This document shows, piece after piece, positions 1 through 11,875 of a stretch of DNA of 64,000 nt (within the stretch, counting starts at the first letter, position 1; every line of letters begins with the position of its first letter). The DNA comes from Sandaracinaceae bacterium (lineage in GTDB: Bacteria; Myxococcota_A; Polyangia; Polyangiales; Houyiibacteriaceae), in NCBI GenBank assembly GCA_020633055.1, contig JACKEJ010000007.1, positions 310,001-374,000 on the forward strand. Direction: 5' to 3'. Under the pieces are notes generated by a model, which was not told the DNA's origin, ran no database searches, and worked only from the letters and a program-made list of their open reading frames with translations. The position numbers and the translations under genes are program-made.

Positions 1-123
1 GGGCGCCGGCTCATGCAGGGCGCGCGGGGCTATCTGGCGACGTTCGTGCGCGGCCAGATGATCGCTCGTGACGGCAAGCTCACGGGGGCGCGCCCCGGTC
101 GCCTGGCCCGGGTCACGAACTGA
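1..123 (+). CDS. C-terminal end of an amidohydrolase-type enzyme (partial)
   Basis: Only the last 40 codons of the gene are inside the window, read in frame 1 and ending at TGA 121-123. The peptide contains ATFVRGQMIARDGKLTGARP followed by GRLAR, which is the usual closing strand of the amidohydrolase superfamily (D-aminoacylase, adenine deaminase and imidazolonepropionase-like enzymes), where a second small beta-sandwich ends in a 'V.NG..V..DG.LTG.RPGR' pattern. The catalytic metal-binding part lies off the left edge, so the substrate cannot be inferred. The gene converges with the kinase gene that ends at 184. Confidence 0.5.
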   Translation, partial: GRRLMQGARGYLATFVRGQMIARDGKLTGARPGRLARVTN

Positions 124-135
124 GGGCGGGAGCCA

Positions 136-176
136 GCAGACGGCGGGGTGCAGGCCACGTGTGGCCCGGCGTCTGC
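136..176. terminator. Nested inverted repeat between convergent genes
   Basis: Outer arms GCAGACG (136-142) and CGTCTGC (170-176) pair perfectly. Inside them GGCCAC (153-158) and GTGGCC (161-166) form a second, tight hairpin. The element occupies most of the 60-base gap between two convergent stop codons (121-123 plus, 184-186 minus), where a bidirectional terminator is expected. There is no run of T on either side, so a classical intrinsic mechanism is not evident. Confidence 0.4.
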
Positions 177-183
177 GCGGGCA

Positions 184-4194
<4,011 letters not shown>

Positions 4195-4209
4195 GGACGG
4201 GGGAGAGTA

Positions 4210-6069
4210 TCACTCGGCCGCGACACCCTCACTAGCCAGCTGCAGGGCGTGGAGGCGAGCGTAGATCCCGCCCAGGGCCACGAGCTGGTCGTGTGAGCCC
4301 TGCTCGACGATCCGCCCGTGGTGGAACACCAGGATGCGGTCGAGCGCGCGAATGGTGGAAAGGCGATGCGCGATGACGAGCGCCGTGCGCCCCGCGATGA
4401 CCTGGGCCACCGCCCCCTGGATGCGCGCCTCGGTCTCGCTGTCCACGTTGGCGGTGGCCTCGTCGAGCACCAGGATGGGCGAGTCTCGGTAGAGCGCACG
4501 GGCGAACGCGAGCAGCTGCCGCTCGCCGGCGCTCCAGTTGCTGCCGCGCTCTTCGACGCGCGCGTCGAGGCCCCCTCGCGACTGCACGAGGTCCCAGGCC
4601 GAGGCGCGCTCGAGGGCGGCTTGCACGCGCGCGGGGTCGGGGGCACCGACGTCGAGGGCGATGTTCTCGGCGACAGTGCCCACGAAGAGGAACACGTCCT
4701 GCGGGACCGTGGCGAAGCTCGCGCGATGGGCTTCGCGCGGCAGCGCGCGGATGTCCTGACCATCCACGCGCACCTCGCCGGTTTCCACATCGTACAGGCG
4801 AAGCAAGAGCGCCGTGAGTGTGGTCTTGCCCGACCCGGTGGCGCCGACGATGCCCACCTGTTCGCCGCGCGCGATGCTGAGCTGGAGGTCGTGCAGGACG
4901 GGCTGCCCAGGCTTGTAGCCGAACGTGACGCCGCGGAATTCGATGGCGGTGTCGGTCTCTTCACGCGCGTCGCTGACGTGGCGCGCGGGGGCGTCGGGTT
5001 CTTCATGGTCGAGCAGCGAGAAGATGCGCTCGGATGACGCCAAGGCCGACTGGATGATGGTGTACTTCGTCGCCAGGTCGCGGATGGGGACGAAGAAGCG
5101 CTGGATGTAGTCGTAGAATGCGACCACGGTGCCGACGTACGCGGCCGTCGCGGCGCTCCCCTCGAGCACCCCAGCTTGCGTGGCGGCGTAATACAGCACC
5201 ATGGCCAAGCACGCCGTGGCCACGGACTCGACGACGGAGTACAGCAGCGCGTCGAAGCGGATGTTGCGGTAGTTGGCCGCGCGGTAGTCTTCGTTGATCT
5301 CGCGGTACTCGGCCGCACACTCCGCCTCGCGCCCATAGGCCTGGACCACCGCGATGCCCTGCACCTGCTCGTTGAGGTAGGCGTTGAGCTGCGCCACGTG
5401 GACGCGGATGCTGCGGAAGGCTTCGCGGGCCCAGCGGCGGAACACGTTGACGGCGATGGTGAGCGGTGGCAGCGCCAGGAGCGCGATCAGCGCCAGCTCC
5501 ACGTCGAGGTAGAGCATGAAGCCGATGATGCCCACCAGCATGAGCAGGTCCGAGATGGCGGTCACCGCGCCAGACGCGAAGAGCTCGGTGATGGCGTCGA
5601 TGTCGTTGGTCATGCGCGTGACGACCCGGCCCACCGGCTCGCGGTCGAAGTAGCTGACGCGCAACCGCTGTACGTGCTCGAACACGGCGCGGCGCAGGTC
5701 CGCCGTGGTGCGCTGCCCGGCCAGCTGCATGACGTAGGTCTGCGCGAACTTGGCCAGGAACTCGATCGTGATGGCCGCCGCGAAGCCGAGCACGACCATC
5801 TGCAGCGCGTCGTCGCTGCGCGCCACCAGCGTGGCCTCGATGGCTCCCTTGACCATGAGCGGCTGCACGAGGGAAGCCAGCGCGGCGAGCGGCATCGTGA
5901 CCAACGCCGCGATGAACAAGACCGCGTGCGGTCGCGCGTACGGCACCAGCTTGCGCAGCAGTTGGACGTCGCCCTCCCCGCCCGTGGGCGCGAGCGACTC
6001 CTGGGCCGAGGCCACCATCAGCAGCCTGGGTCCGCGCTCCCGCTTCTGCTTGCCTCGCGACCAGCTCAT
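4210..6069 (-). CDS. ABC exporter half-transporter (membrane plus ATPase)
   Basis: A 619-residue type IV half-exporter. Residues about 35-340 carry six membrane helices (ABC_membrane). The remainder is the ATPase, with Walker A GATGSGKTT near 410, signature NWSAGERQ near 515 and Walker B LVLDEATANVD near 535. The signature is SAGER rather than SGGQ. The start is taken at ATG 6069 because it overlaps the stop of the preceding ABC gene as ATGA (6066-6069); longer in-frame starts lie inside that gene. The pair would form a heterodimeric exporter of the MdlA/MdlB or BmrCD kind. The substrate is unknown. Confidence 0.88.
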   Translation of the reverse strand: MSWSRGKQKRERGPRLLMVASAQESLAPTGGEGDVQLLRKLVPYARPHAVLFIAALVTMPLAALASLVQPLMVKGAIEATLVARSDDALQMVVLGFAAAITIEFLAKFAQTYVMQLAGQRTTADLRRAVFEHVQRLRVSYFDREPVGRVVTRMTNDIDAITELFASGAVTAISDLLMLVGIIGFMLYLDVELALIALLALPPLTIAVNVFRRWAREAFRSIRVHVAQLNAYLNEQVQGIAVVQAYGREAECAAEYREINEDYRAANYRNIRFDALLYSVVESVATACLAMVLYYAATQAGVLEGSAATAAYVGTVVAFYDYIQRFFVPIRDLATKYTIIQSALASSERIFSLLDHEEPDAPARHVSDAREETDTAIEFRGVTFGYKPGQPVLHDLQLSIARGEQVGIVGATGSGKTTLTALLLRLYDVETGEVRVDGQDIRALPREAHRASFATVPQDVFLFVGTVAENIALDVGAPDPARVQAALERASAWDLVQSRGGLDARVEERGSNWSAGERQLLAFARALYRDSPILVLDEATANVDSETEARIQGAVAQVIAGRTALVIAHRLSTIRALDRILVFHHGRIVEQGSHDQLVALGGIYARLHALQLASEGVAAE

Positions 6070-7819
6070 AGCGTCGACAGCTCCGCTTCGAGGGCCTGGC
6101 GCTTGGCCATACGCGCGTAGGGGCCGCCGGCCTCCATCAGCTCGCGGTGGGTGCCGCGCTCGACGATGCGCCCCGCCTCCAACACCACCACCTGATCCAT
6201 GCGCTCGGCCGCAGCCACGCGATGCGTCACGAGGATGAGCGTGCGCCCCTCCCCCGCGCGGTCCAGCGCTCGGAGGATGCGTGCCTCGGTCTTGGCGTCG
6301 ACCGCGCTGAGAGGGTCGTCCAGCACGAGCACGCGCGGCGCGTTGAGCAGGGCCCGCGCCAGGGCGATGCGCTGCTTCTGGCCTCCCGAGAGCTGCACGC
6401 CTCGCTCGCCCACGAGCGTGTCGAGGCCCGCGGGCATGTTGTCGATCTCCTCGAGGATGCACGCCTCGTCGGCCGCGCGCCGCACCCGCTCGCGTAGGGA
6501 CGCGGGATCCGCCTCGTCGTTCCCCAGACCAAACGCGATGTTGCGCTCGATGCTGGTGGAGAACAGGAAGGGCTCCTGCTGCGCGTAGGCCACCGTCTGG
6601 CGCAGCTCGCGTAGGGCGAGCGACTCGACGGGCTGCTCGTCGACCAGCACCGCGTCGTCCGGCGCGGGGAGGAGCCGTGGGAGGGTCGCCGCCAGCGTGC
6701 TCTTGCCCGAGCCGATGCCCCCCAAGATGGCGAGCGACGTGCCCGCGGGCACGTCCAGCGACACCCCCCGCAACACGGGCTGCCCCCCGCGCTCCACCTC
6801 GAGGTCTTGCACGCGCACGCGCCCCTCGCCTCTCATCGGGATGGGCTCGCGGGGGTCGGCGATGTCGGGCTCCGCGTCGAGGATCTCGCGCACCCGCTCG
6901 AAGCTGGCGCGCCCGCGCTGCACCACCGAGAGCATGTAGCCGAACGCCAACGTGGGCCAGACCAGCGTCGCCAGGTAGGCGTTGAACGCGGCGAACTGCC
7001 CCACCGTGAGCTCGCGCCGGAGGATCATCTCGCCGCCCTGCCAGATGACGATCAGCGTCCCGATCGACCCGATCAACATGAGCGCGGGGAACATGAAGCC
7101 GCGGGTGACCACCAGGCGCATGTTGGCGCGGATGGCCGCTTGGTTCGCGGACTCGAAGCGGCGCTCCTGTTGCGCCTCGAGCCCGAAGGCCCGCACCACG
7201 CGCACGCCCGCGAGGTTCTCCTGGGCACGGTCGGCTAGCGCGCCGAGGGCCGCCTGGGCGTCACGCGAGCGGTCGTAGAGCACCTTGCCGAAACCGCGCG
7301 CGACCAAGATGAAGAGCGGATACAGCAGGCGCGAGCGCCGTGGTCGCGGCAGATGGCCAGCATGAGCGCGATGGCGCCTAATGTAAGGCGAGGATCGAGT
7401 TCACGACGCGCTTAGCCGCGCCAAACCCCACGAGCAGCCGGAGCGTCCGAGGTCGCCCGGCGGCCTTGCGATCTCGCCTGTGGGCGCGCGCTGGAAGAAG
7501 CTGGGGGCCCAGCTGATGCACCTTCTCGATGAGTCAGCGCAGATCGAACTCCACATCTCTGACCACGTCGAACACGAACGCGTGACTGCACGCGCACCAC
7601 CCACATGAACGCTGCGAGCCACGACGGCCAGGAGTAGTTGCGCACCGTGCCGAGGTCCAGGTCGACCAGCGCGTCGATGGCGTGCTGCAGCAGCCACGGG
7701 ATGCTCTTGTCCGCCACGTTCGTGAGCACCAAGAAGAAGCCGCCCACGGCGAGCGAACGCCAATAGGGGCGCAGGTACGAACCGAGCGTCTTCTTCCGGG
7801 GGGCCAAGGGGGCAACCAT
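6066..7819 (-). pseudogene. ABC exporter half-transporter, frame broken by several indels
   Basis: The N-terminal part (start ATG 7819, MVAPLAPRKKTLGSYLRP) and the C-terminal part (in frame from about 7307 to TGA 6066) together make one half-exporter of about 585 residues. The ATPase is intact, with GGIGSGKST, QLSGGQKQR and VLVLDDPLSAVD. Between about 7310 and 7600 the reading frame changes at least five times. Recognisable pieces, FVFDVVRDVEFDLR, then LIEKVHQLGP, then SFFQRAPTGEI, then a GDLG and LLVGFG-like stretch, lie in different frames with an in-frame TGA between the first two. The gene sits 14 bases after the GNAT gene and overlaps its partner by 4 bases. Either a decayed first subunit or a patch of sequence errors. 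The intact partner argues for errors. Confidence 0.75.
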
Positions 7820-7833
7820 GGTCCCTCGGCGGA

Positions 7834-8577
7834 TTATGGCAAGGGCTCACCTTCCTCTGGAGGCGACGGGAGGCGGCTGCGGAAAGGAACCGCCACACGT
7901 TGCTCGGCCACGAAGGACAGCAGTCGGTGGACGGCGCTGCTGAGCACGTGCAGCCCACTGCCAGGCTCTCTCGCGCCATCACTCTCGCGCGACGCCGTGA
8001 GCGGGTCTCCTGAAACGCTCGCGATCGGCTCGCTCGGCTCGGGCTCTGGGAGCGTCATCTCGATGGACGTGACGCCAGGCTGGTCGTGCCGCTTGATCAC
8101 TTTGGGGTCCACCTCGAGCAGCAGCGCCTGCATGGCGTCGTTGTCGGCCATGACCATGCAGCGAAAGCGGCGGATTCCGCGCTCGACCGCCGCGTCCGTC
8201 AAGCGCCGCAGCATCAAGCCGCCCAGCCCCTGCCCCTGTGCGTCGTCCACGATGGCGATCGCGGGCTCGGCCACGTCCGGATCGTCGGCGCAGCGCACGA
8301 AGCGTGCGACGCCGAGGCCACGGAGCCGGCCATCCGCGCCTTCCTCACCCGCGACCAACGCGAAGTGGTCCTGCCCATCCACCTCCGTCAGGTACACCAG
8401 GTCGGCTTCGTGCAGGGCCTTCTTGCCCGAGAAGAAGCGCGTGTAGCGTGACTTCGGCCCCAGCCGCTCGAAGCCATCGAGCAACAGGGCCTTGTCGTCG
8501 GGGCGAATGAGTCGTAGCTGCACGGCGCGGCCGTTCGCGAGACGCTTGTGCTCGTCGTAGTGCTCGTCGAATCGCAC
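7834..8577 (-). CDS. GNAT-family N-acetyltransferase
   Basis: A 247-residue protein whose residues 18-180 match the GNAT fold. The acetyl-CoA pyrophosphate loop is QGQGLG (114-119), preceded by the strand AIAIVDDA. The N-terminal pattern RLIRPDDKALLLDGFERLGP is typical of the acetyltransferases related to bacterial protein lysine acetylase Pat. The last 60 residues are a Pro/Glu-rich tail without recognisable domain. It is the first gene of the minus-strand cluster that continues with the ABC exporter pair and the kinase. The acceptor substrate cannot be told from sequence. Confidence 0.8.
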   Translation of the reverse strand: MRFDEHYDEHKRLANGRAVQLRLIRPDDKALLLDGFERLGPKSRYTRFFSGKKALHEADLVYLTEVDGQDHFALVAGEEGADGRLRGLGVARFVRCADDPDVAEPAIAIVDDAQGQGLGGLMLRRLTDAAVERGIRRFRCMVMADNDAMQALLLEVDPKVIKRHDQPGVTSIEMTLPEPEPSEPIASVSGDPLTASRESDGAREPGSGLHVLSSAVHRLLSFVAEQRVAVPFRSRLPSPPEEGEPLP

Positions 8578-8653
8578 GGGCGCAGTGTAGTGCCAATTTG
8601 GGGCACCGAGACAGACGAGCCTACGCGGGGCAGCACAGACGCGCGAAACGGCA

Positions 8654-8686
8654 AGACGCCTCGGGAGCCGATGTCCAGAGGCGTCT
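8654..8686 (-). terminator. Stem-loop after rplS
   Basis: AGACGCCTC (8654-8662) and GAGGCGTCT (8678-8686) form a perfect 9-base-pair stem with a 15-base loop, 27 bases past the rplS stop. On the minus strand it is followed by a weak T-containing stretch (TGCCGTTTC). It is placed as the end of the ribosomal operon, before the GNAT gene at 8577. Confidence 0.5.
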
Positions 8687-8712
8687 CGGGGAACCGCAGG
8701 TTCGGGCCGTGC

Positions 8713-9072
8713 TCAGCGAGCCCGCTTGGTCTCGCGCAGACGCGACTTCTTGCCGCGGAGGTCTCGCAGGTAGTAGAGCTTCGCGCGACGCACGTGGCCG
8801 CGAGCCTGGACCTCGACCTTCTCGATGCGCGGCGAGTTGAGCGGGAAGATGCGCTCGACACCGACGCTGTACGAGACCTTGCGGACGGTGAAGGTGGCCC
8901 CGGCGCCACCGCTCTTGCGCCGAATCACGACGCCCTCGAAGACCTGGACGCGCTCCTTCTCGCCCTCGCGAATGCGGTAGTGAACGCGGACGGTGTCGCC
9001 CGGACGGAACGGGGTCAGCGTGCGGGCCTGGGTGGCGTCAATCGCCTGAATCTGGGGAACGGCTGTGCTCAT
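8713..9072 (-). CDS. rplS: 50S ribosomal protein L19
   Basis: A 119-residue protein (family 115-120). It shows the family signature: RPGDTVRVHYRIREGEKERVQ, then FEGVVIRRKSGGAGATFTVRK, then VGVERIFPLNSPRIEKVEV and RRAKLYYLRDLRGKKSR. L19 sits at the interface of the ribosomal subunits. The start is ATG 9072; an upstream in-frame extension has no family match. It is the last gene of the rpsP operon, separated by 117 bases from the methyltransferase gene, which could hold its own promoter. Confidence 0.97.
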   Translation of the reverse strand: MSTAVPQIQAIDATQARTLTPFRPGDTVRVHYRIREGEKERVQVFEGVVIRRKSGGAGATFTVRKVSYSVGVERIFPLNSPRIEKVEVQARGHVRRAKLYYLRDLRGKKSRLRETKRAR

Positions 9073-9189
9073 GGGTCTACCTGCGTCTCGCGGGTCGTCA
9101 TCGCCCGGCGGGCGTTGGGGGTCGCTGTTTAGCCTGATCCCAAACGATGTCAATCCAATTGACACGTGGAGGGCGCGGGAACACGCGGC

Positions 9190-9767
9190 TCAGGCCTCGC
9201 CAAAGAGGCGGTCCAAGATGATGGCCGCCGCGGCGCGTACAGACAAGTGGTTGTAGTCGCAGCCCGCCCGAATGGGAGCCAGGACGGCTTGGGAGCCGAC
9301 TAGGGTGTCATAGACGAGACCGTGCCCCGTCCCAAACAGGATCAAGGTCGGCACGTCGGGCTCGTCTCGTAGGCGGCGCGCACCCTGCTCGAAGGACAGC
9401 GTGGCTACCCCCTCTGGAGCGCGTGCGCCTGTGGCCCAGACGCGGGGCGAAACCCCTTCTCGCCCCGTGATGTCGGCGACGGTGTCCTCGATGCTGCAAG
9501 TGTGACCCGGATGAGCCGTGCGCTCGGCCTGCTGGGGCACTCCAGCTCGCCCCCGGGCGCACCTGGCTTCCAGTGCGACAGGATGCGCTCCACGATGGCG
9601 TGCTGGGCCGTGATGGGCGTGACCACGTAATAACCAGACAGCCCGTAGGTGCGGGAGGAACGGGCGATGTCATGCACATCGAGGTTGGTGACCGACGTGG
9701 CCACGCTCAGCCCCTCGCGGTCCTTCACGGGGTGATGCACCAAGGCGCAGTAGACGCGCCGGCTCAC
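9190..9767 (-). pseudogene. SPOUT-type RNA methyltransferase (Methyltrn_RNA_4), one frameshift
   Basis: The N-terminal half (VYCALVHHPVKDREG, then TSVTNLDVHDIARSSRTYGL and YYVVTPITAQ) starts at ATG 9767. It matches the SAM-dependent RNA methyltransferase family often found beside trmD. The C-terminal half, with the trefoil-knot sequence LILFGTGHGL and DYNHLSVRAAAAIILDRL, is in another frame ending at 9190. The frame changes once near 9535-9545, around GAGCTGGAGTGCC, where one added base or two removed would join GEL to VPQQAERTAH. Nothing else is damaged, so a single sequencing indel is the simplest explanation. The start overlaps the trmD stop as ATGA, as expected for an operon member. Confidence 0.8.
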
Positions 9768-10528
9768 GTTCCGTCCCCGTCGGGCGGCGACGCTCCGAGC
9801 TCGGCGCGAACCGACGCGACCACCGCAGCGACCTCGGGGGTCAGCTCACGACCCGCCAGCAGGTCCGGCCGGCGCTGAAGGGTACGACGGACCGACTCGC
9901 GCTTGCGCCAGGCAGCGATCTTGGCGTGGTGACCGCTCATGAGGATCTCCGGGATGCCCTGTCCGCGGAACTCGGGAGGCCGGGTGTACTGGGGGTACTC
10001 GAGCAGCTGGCTGGTGTGGGACTCGTCGGCCGCGGACTGCTCGTTGCCGAGGACACCTGGCAAGAGGCGGGCCGTGGCCTCGATGACCGCGAGAGCCGCG
10101 ATCTCTCCGCCTAGCAACACAAAGTCGCCCAGGGAGATCTCCTCGTCCACATACGAACGGATGCGCTCGTCGAAGCCTTCGTAGCGGCCACACACCAACG
10201 TCAGCGCCGAGTAGGTCGAAAGGCGCTCGGCGGCGCGCTGGTCGAAGGGGACGCCCTGGGGTGAGAGCAGCACACGGCGCGAGCGCTCCGGGAGCCCACG
10301 CTCACGGTCCAGATGCTCCAGCGCGTCCACCACCGGGCCTGGCATGAGCACCATCCCGCTCCCCCCGCCGTAAGGATAGTCGTCCACCGAGCGGTGCTTG
10401 TCCGTCGCGAACTCACGCGGCGAGAGCAGCGTGAGCGACACGTCGCCGCGCTCCCGGGCCTTGCCCAGCAGTCCGACGTCGGCCGCCGCGAACAGCTCGG
10501 GGAACAGAGTGACGACCTCGAAGCGCAT
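9764..10528 (-). CDS. trmD: tRNA (guanine-N1)-methyltransferase
   Basis: A 254-residue enzyme that methylates G37 of tRNAs, preventing frameshifting. Family motifs are clear: MRFEVVTLFPELF at the start, YGGGSGMVL, LVCGRYEGFDERI, and the knot sequence SLGDFVLLGGEIAA. Further on come LPGVLGN and EYPQYTRPPEFRG. The length is typical. The start ATG 10528 shares one base with the rimM stop (TGATG), and its end overlaps the next gene by 4 bases, so translation is probably coupled through the operon. Confidence 0.97.
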   Translation of the reverse strand: MRFEVVTLFPELFAAADVGLLGKARERGDVSLTLLSPREFATDKHRSVDDYPYGGGSGMVLMPGPVVDALEHLDRERGLPERSRRVLLSPQGVPFDQRAAERLSTYSALTLVCGRYEGFDERIRSYVDEEISLGDFVLLGGEIAALAVIEATARLLPGVLGNEQSAADESHTSQLLEYPQYTRPPEFRGQGIPEILMSGHHAKIAAWRKRESVRRTLQRRPDLLAGRELTPEVAAVVASVRAELGASPPDGDGT

Positions 10529-11112
10529 CAGCCGAGCTTCTCGACCGGGAGATCGTCGAGGTCGCCAACGCGCACCTCGCCGGCTTCGATGTCCACGCCC
10601 TCGACCCACGGGCGCATCACGGGCACCTCGCGAACGCCGTCGGCGAAGCGGCAGCGGAAGCACTCCATGCTGGGGTAGAGCATGATCTCGAGCACCTCGC
10701 CGACGATCTCGCCTGCGCGCTTCACGGGGAGGCCCACGGCGTCCCGCAGATAGAACTCGTCGGCGGCCGGCGCCGGCATCTGGTCGCGCGGAACGCACAC
10801 CTCTCGCTCGCGGAGCGCCTCGGCCGCTTCGACCGTGGTCACGCCTTCGAGGGCGACGAGCCAGGTCTTGGGTGCACGCCGAGCCGCGAGCACGCGGTGT
10901 GCCGTCAGGGCGCCCGTCTTGTCGCGCAGGTGCAGCACATCCAACTCGGCGATCAGCTCGGAGTCCGCGTTGAACGCGTGGACGCGTAGCTCGCCCCGCA
11001 CGCCGTGGGGACGCGTGACGGCGCCGAGGGCCACCCACTCGCGCTCGTCGGAGGCGCCCGGCCCCGACGGTGAAGGCGCGCGCGTCGGCGCAGCTCCGCG
11101 GGGGGGCTTCAC
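10528..11112 (-). CDS. rimM: Ribosome maturation factor RimM
   Basis: A 194-residue 16S rRNA-processing factor that binds S19 during 30S assembly. The N-terminal RimM barrel starts at EWVALGAVTRPHGVRGELRV (about residues 25-44). The PRC-barrel half contains FYLRDAVGLPV and EIVGEVLEI and ends with VPVMRPWVEGVDIEAGEVRV. About 24 extra residues rich in Pro, Ala and Ser precede the barrel; ATG 11112 is kept because it overlaps the khpA stop as ATGA. Confidence 0.95.
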   Translation of the reverse strand: MKPPRGAAPTRAPSPSGPGASDEREWVALGAVTRPHGVRGELRVHAFNADSELIAELDVLHLRDKTGALTAHRVLAARRAPKTWLVALEGVTTVEAAEALREREVCVPRDQMPAPAADEFYLRDAVGLPVKRAGEIVGEVLEIMLYPSMECFRCRFADGVREVPVMRPWVEGVDIEAGEVRVGDLDDLPVEKLG

Positions 11113-11348
11113 TCGAGTATGTCGAGCACCACGCGCTTGTCGAAGCGCGTGGAGGCAGCCGCCACGACCGTGCGGAGGGCACGCGCCGTGCGGCCCTCGC
11201 GCCCGATGACCTTGCCCAGGTCGTCTTCGGCCACGCTCAGCTCGAGCACGATGGCGCGGTCTTCCTCGACCGCGGAGACCTCCACGGAGTCGGGGTCGTC
11301 CACGAGCGCACGAGCAATGTAGGCGACGAGATCTTTGAGGTCCTGCAA
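11109..11348 (-). CDS. khpA: KH-domain RNA-binding protein KhpA
   Basis: A 79-residue single KH domain. The GxxG loop is in LGKVIGREGRTARALRT, and the protein starts with the conserved LVAYIARALVDDPDSVEV. KhpA binds many RNAs, usually with KhpB/Jag, and affects cell division and translation. Its place between rpsP and rimM is conserved in many bacteria. The length equals the family norm of 75-80. Confidence 0.93.
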   Translation of the reverse strand: MQDLKDLVAYIARALVDDPDSVEVSAVEEDRAIVLELSVAEDDLGKVIGREGRTARALRTVVAAASTRFDKRVVLDILE

Positions 11349-11436
11349 GGTACCGACGAGCCTCGGGATGGAACGAAGGGCCGGCCCCGCCTCCCCAGCA
11401 CGCGCGGCGCGGGGACTCGGCGGAGGCCGACGGGGC

Positions 11437-11694
11437 TCAGGCAGCCGCGGCGGCGGAGGCCTTCTTGTGGGCCTTGACCACCTTCTCGACGCGCTCGCTC
11501 AGCTGAGCGCCCTTGCCGACCCAGTACGCCAGGCGCTCGTAGAGCACGTGGGCCTCGGTGATCTCACGCGAGGGGTCGTAGTAACCGATCTCTTCGATGA
11601 AACGGCCGTCGCGGGCGTTCTGGCTGTCCGTGACGACGATGTGGTAGAACGGGCGCTTCTTGGCGCCGCGTCGGGCAAGTCGAACCTTGACCAT
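11437..11694 (-). CDS. rpsP: 30S ribosomal protein S16
   Basis: An 85-residue protein with the S16 pattern VKVRLARRGAKKRPFYHIVV, then DSQNARDGRFIEEIGYYDP. The C-terminal end is Ala/Lys-rich. The start is ATG 11694, preceded by AGAGGT about 9 bases upstream as ribosome binding site; a longer in-frame reading would enter the leader. It is the first gene of the operon with khpA, rimM, trmD, the RNA methyltransferase and rplS. Confidence 0.96.
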   Translation of the reverse strand: MVKVRLARRGAKKRPFYHIVVTDSQNARDGRFIEEIGYYDPSREITEAHVLYERLAYWVGKGAQLSERVEKVVKAHKKASAAAAA

Positions 11695-11761
11695 GGGGAG
11701 ATACCTCTTTTTACCGGGATGTTTGCGCCAAGGAAACGTCCTCGGGGGCAATCGGCCGCGG

Positions 11762-11790
11762 AAGCTAGCGGGCTTGGGCACGAGCGTCAA
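11762..11790 (-). promoter_or_regulatory. Candidate housekeeping promoter of the rpsP operon
   Basis: On the minus strand TTGACG (11790-11785) and TAGCTT (11767-11762) are separated by exactly 17 bases, matching the -35 consensus in five of six positions and the -10 in three. Transcription would start near 11755 and give a leader of about 60 bases before rpsP. The match is by eye. Confidence 0.45.
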
Positions 11791-11875
11791 GGCGCGGTGT
11801 GCCCTCCCACCGTCGTTTGCGCTCCCGCCGCGCCGCGTGGGAATCCTTTGTTCGCTCACGCCTTTGTCGGTATGA

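Noticed and set aside
6070..6462. N-terminal extension of the second ABC gene to 6462
   Set aside because: It lies wholly inside the ATPase of the preceding gene. The ATGA overlap at 6066-6069 gives a natural start, and the membrane domain begins soon after it.
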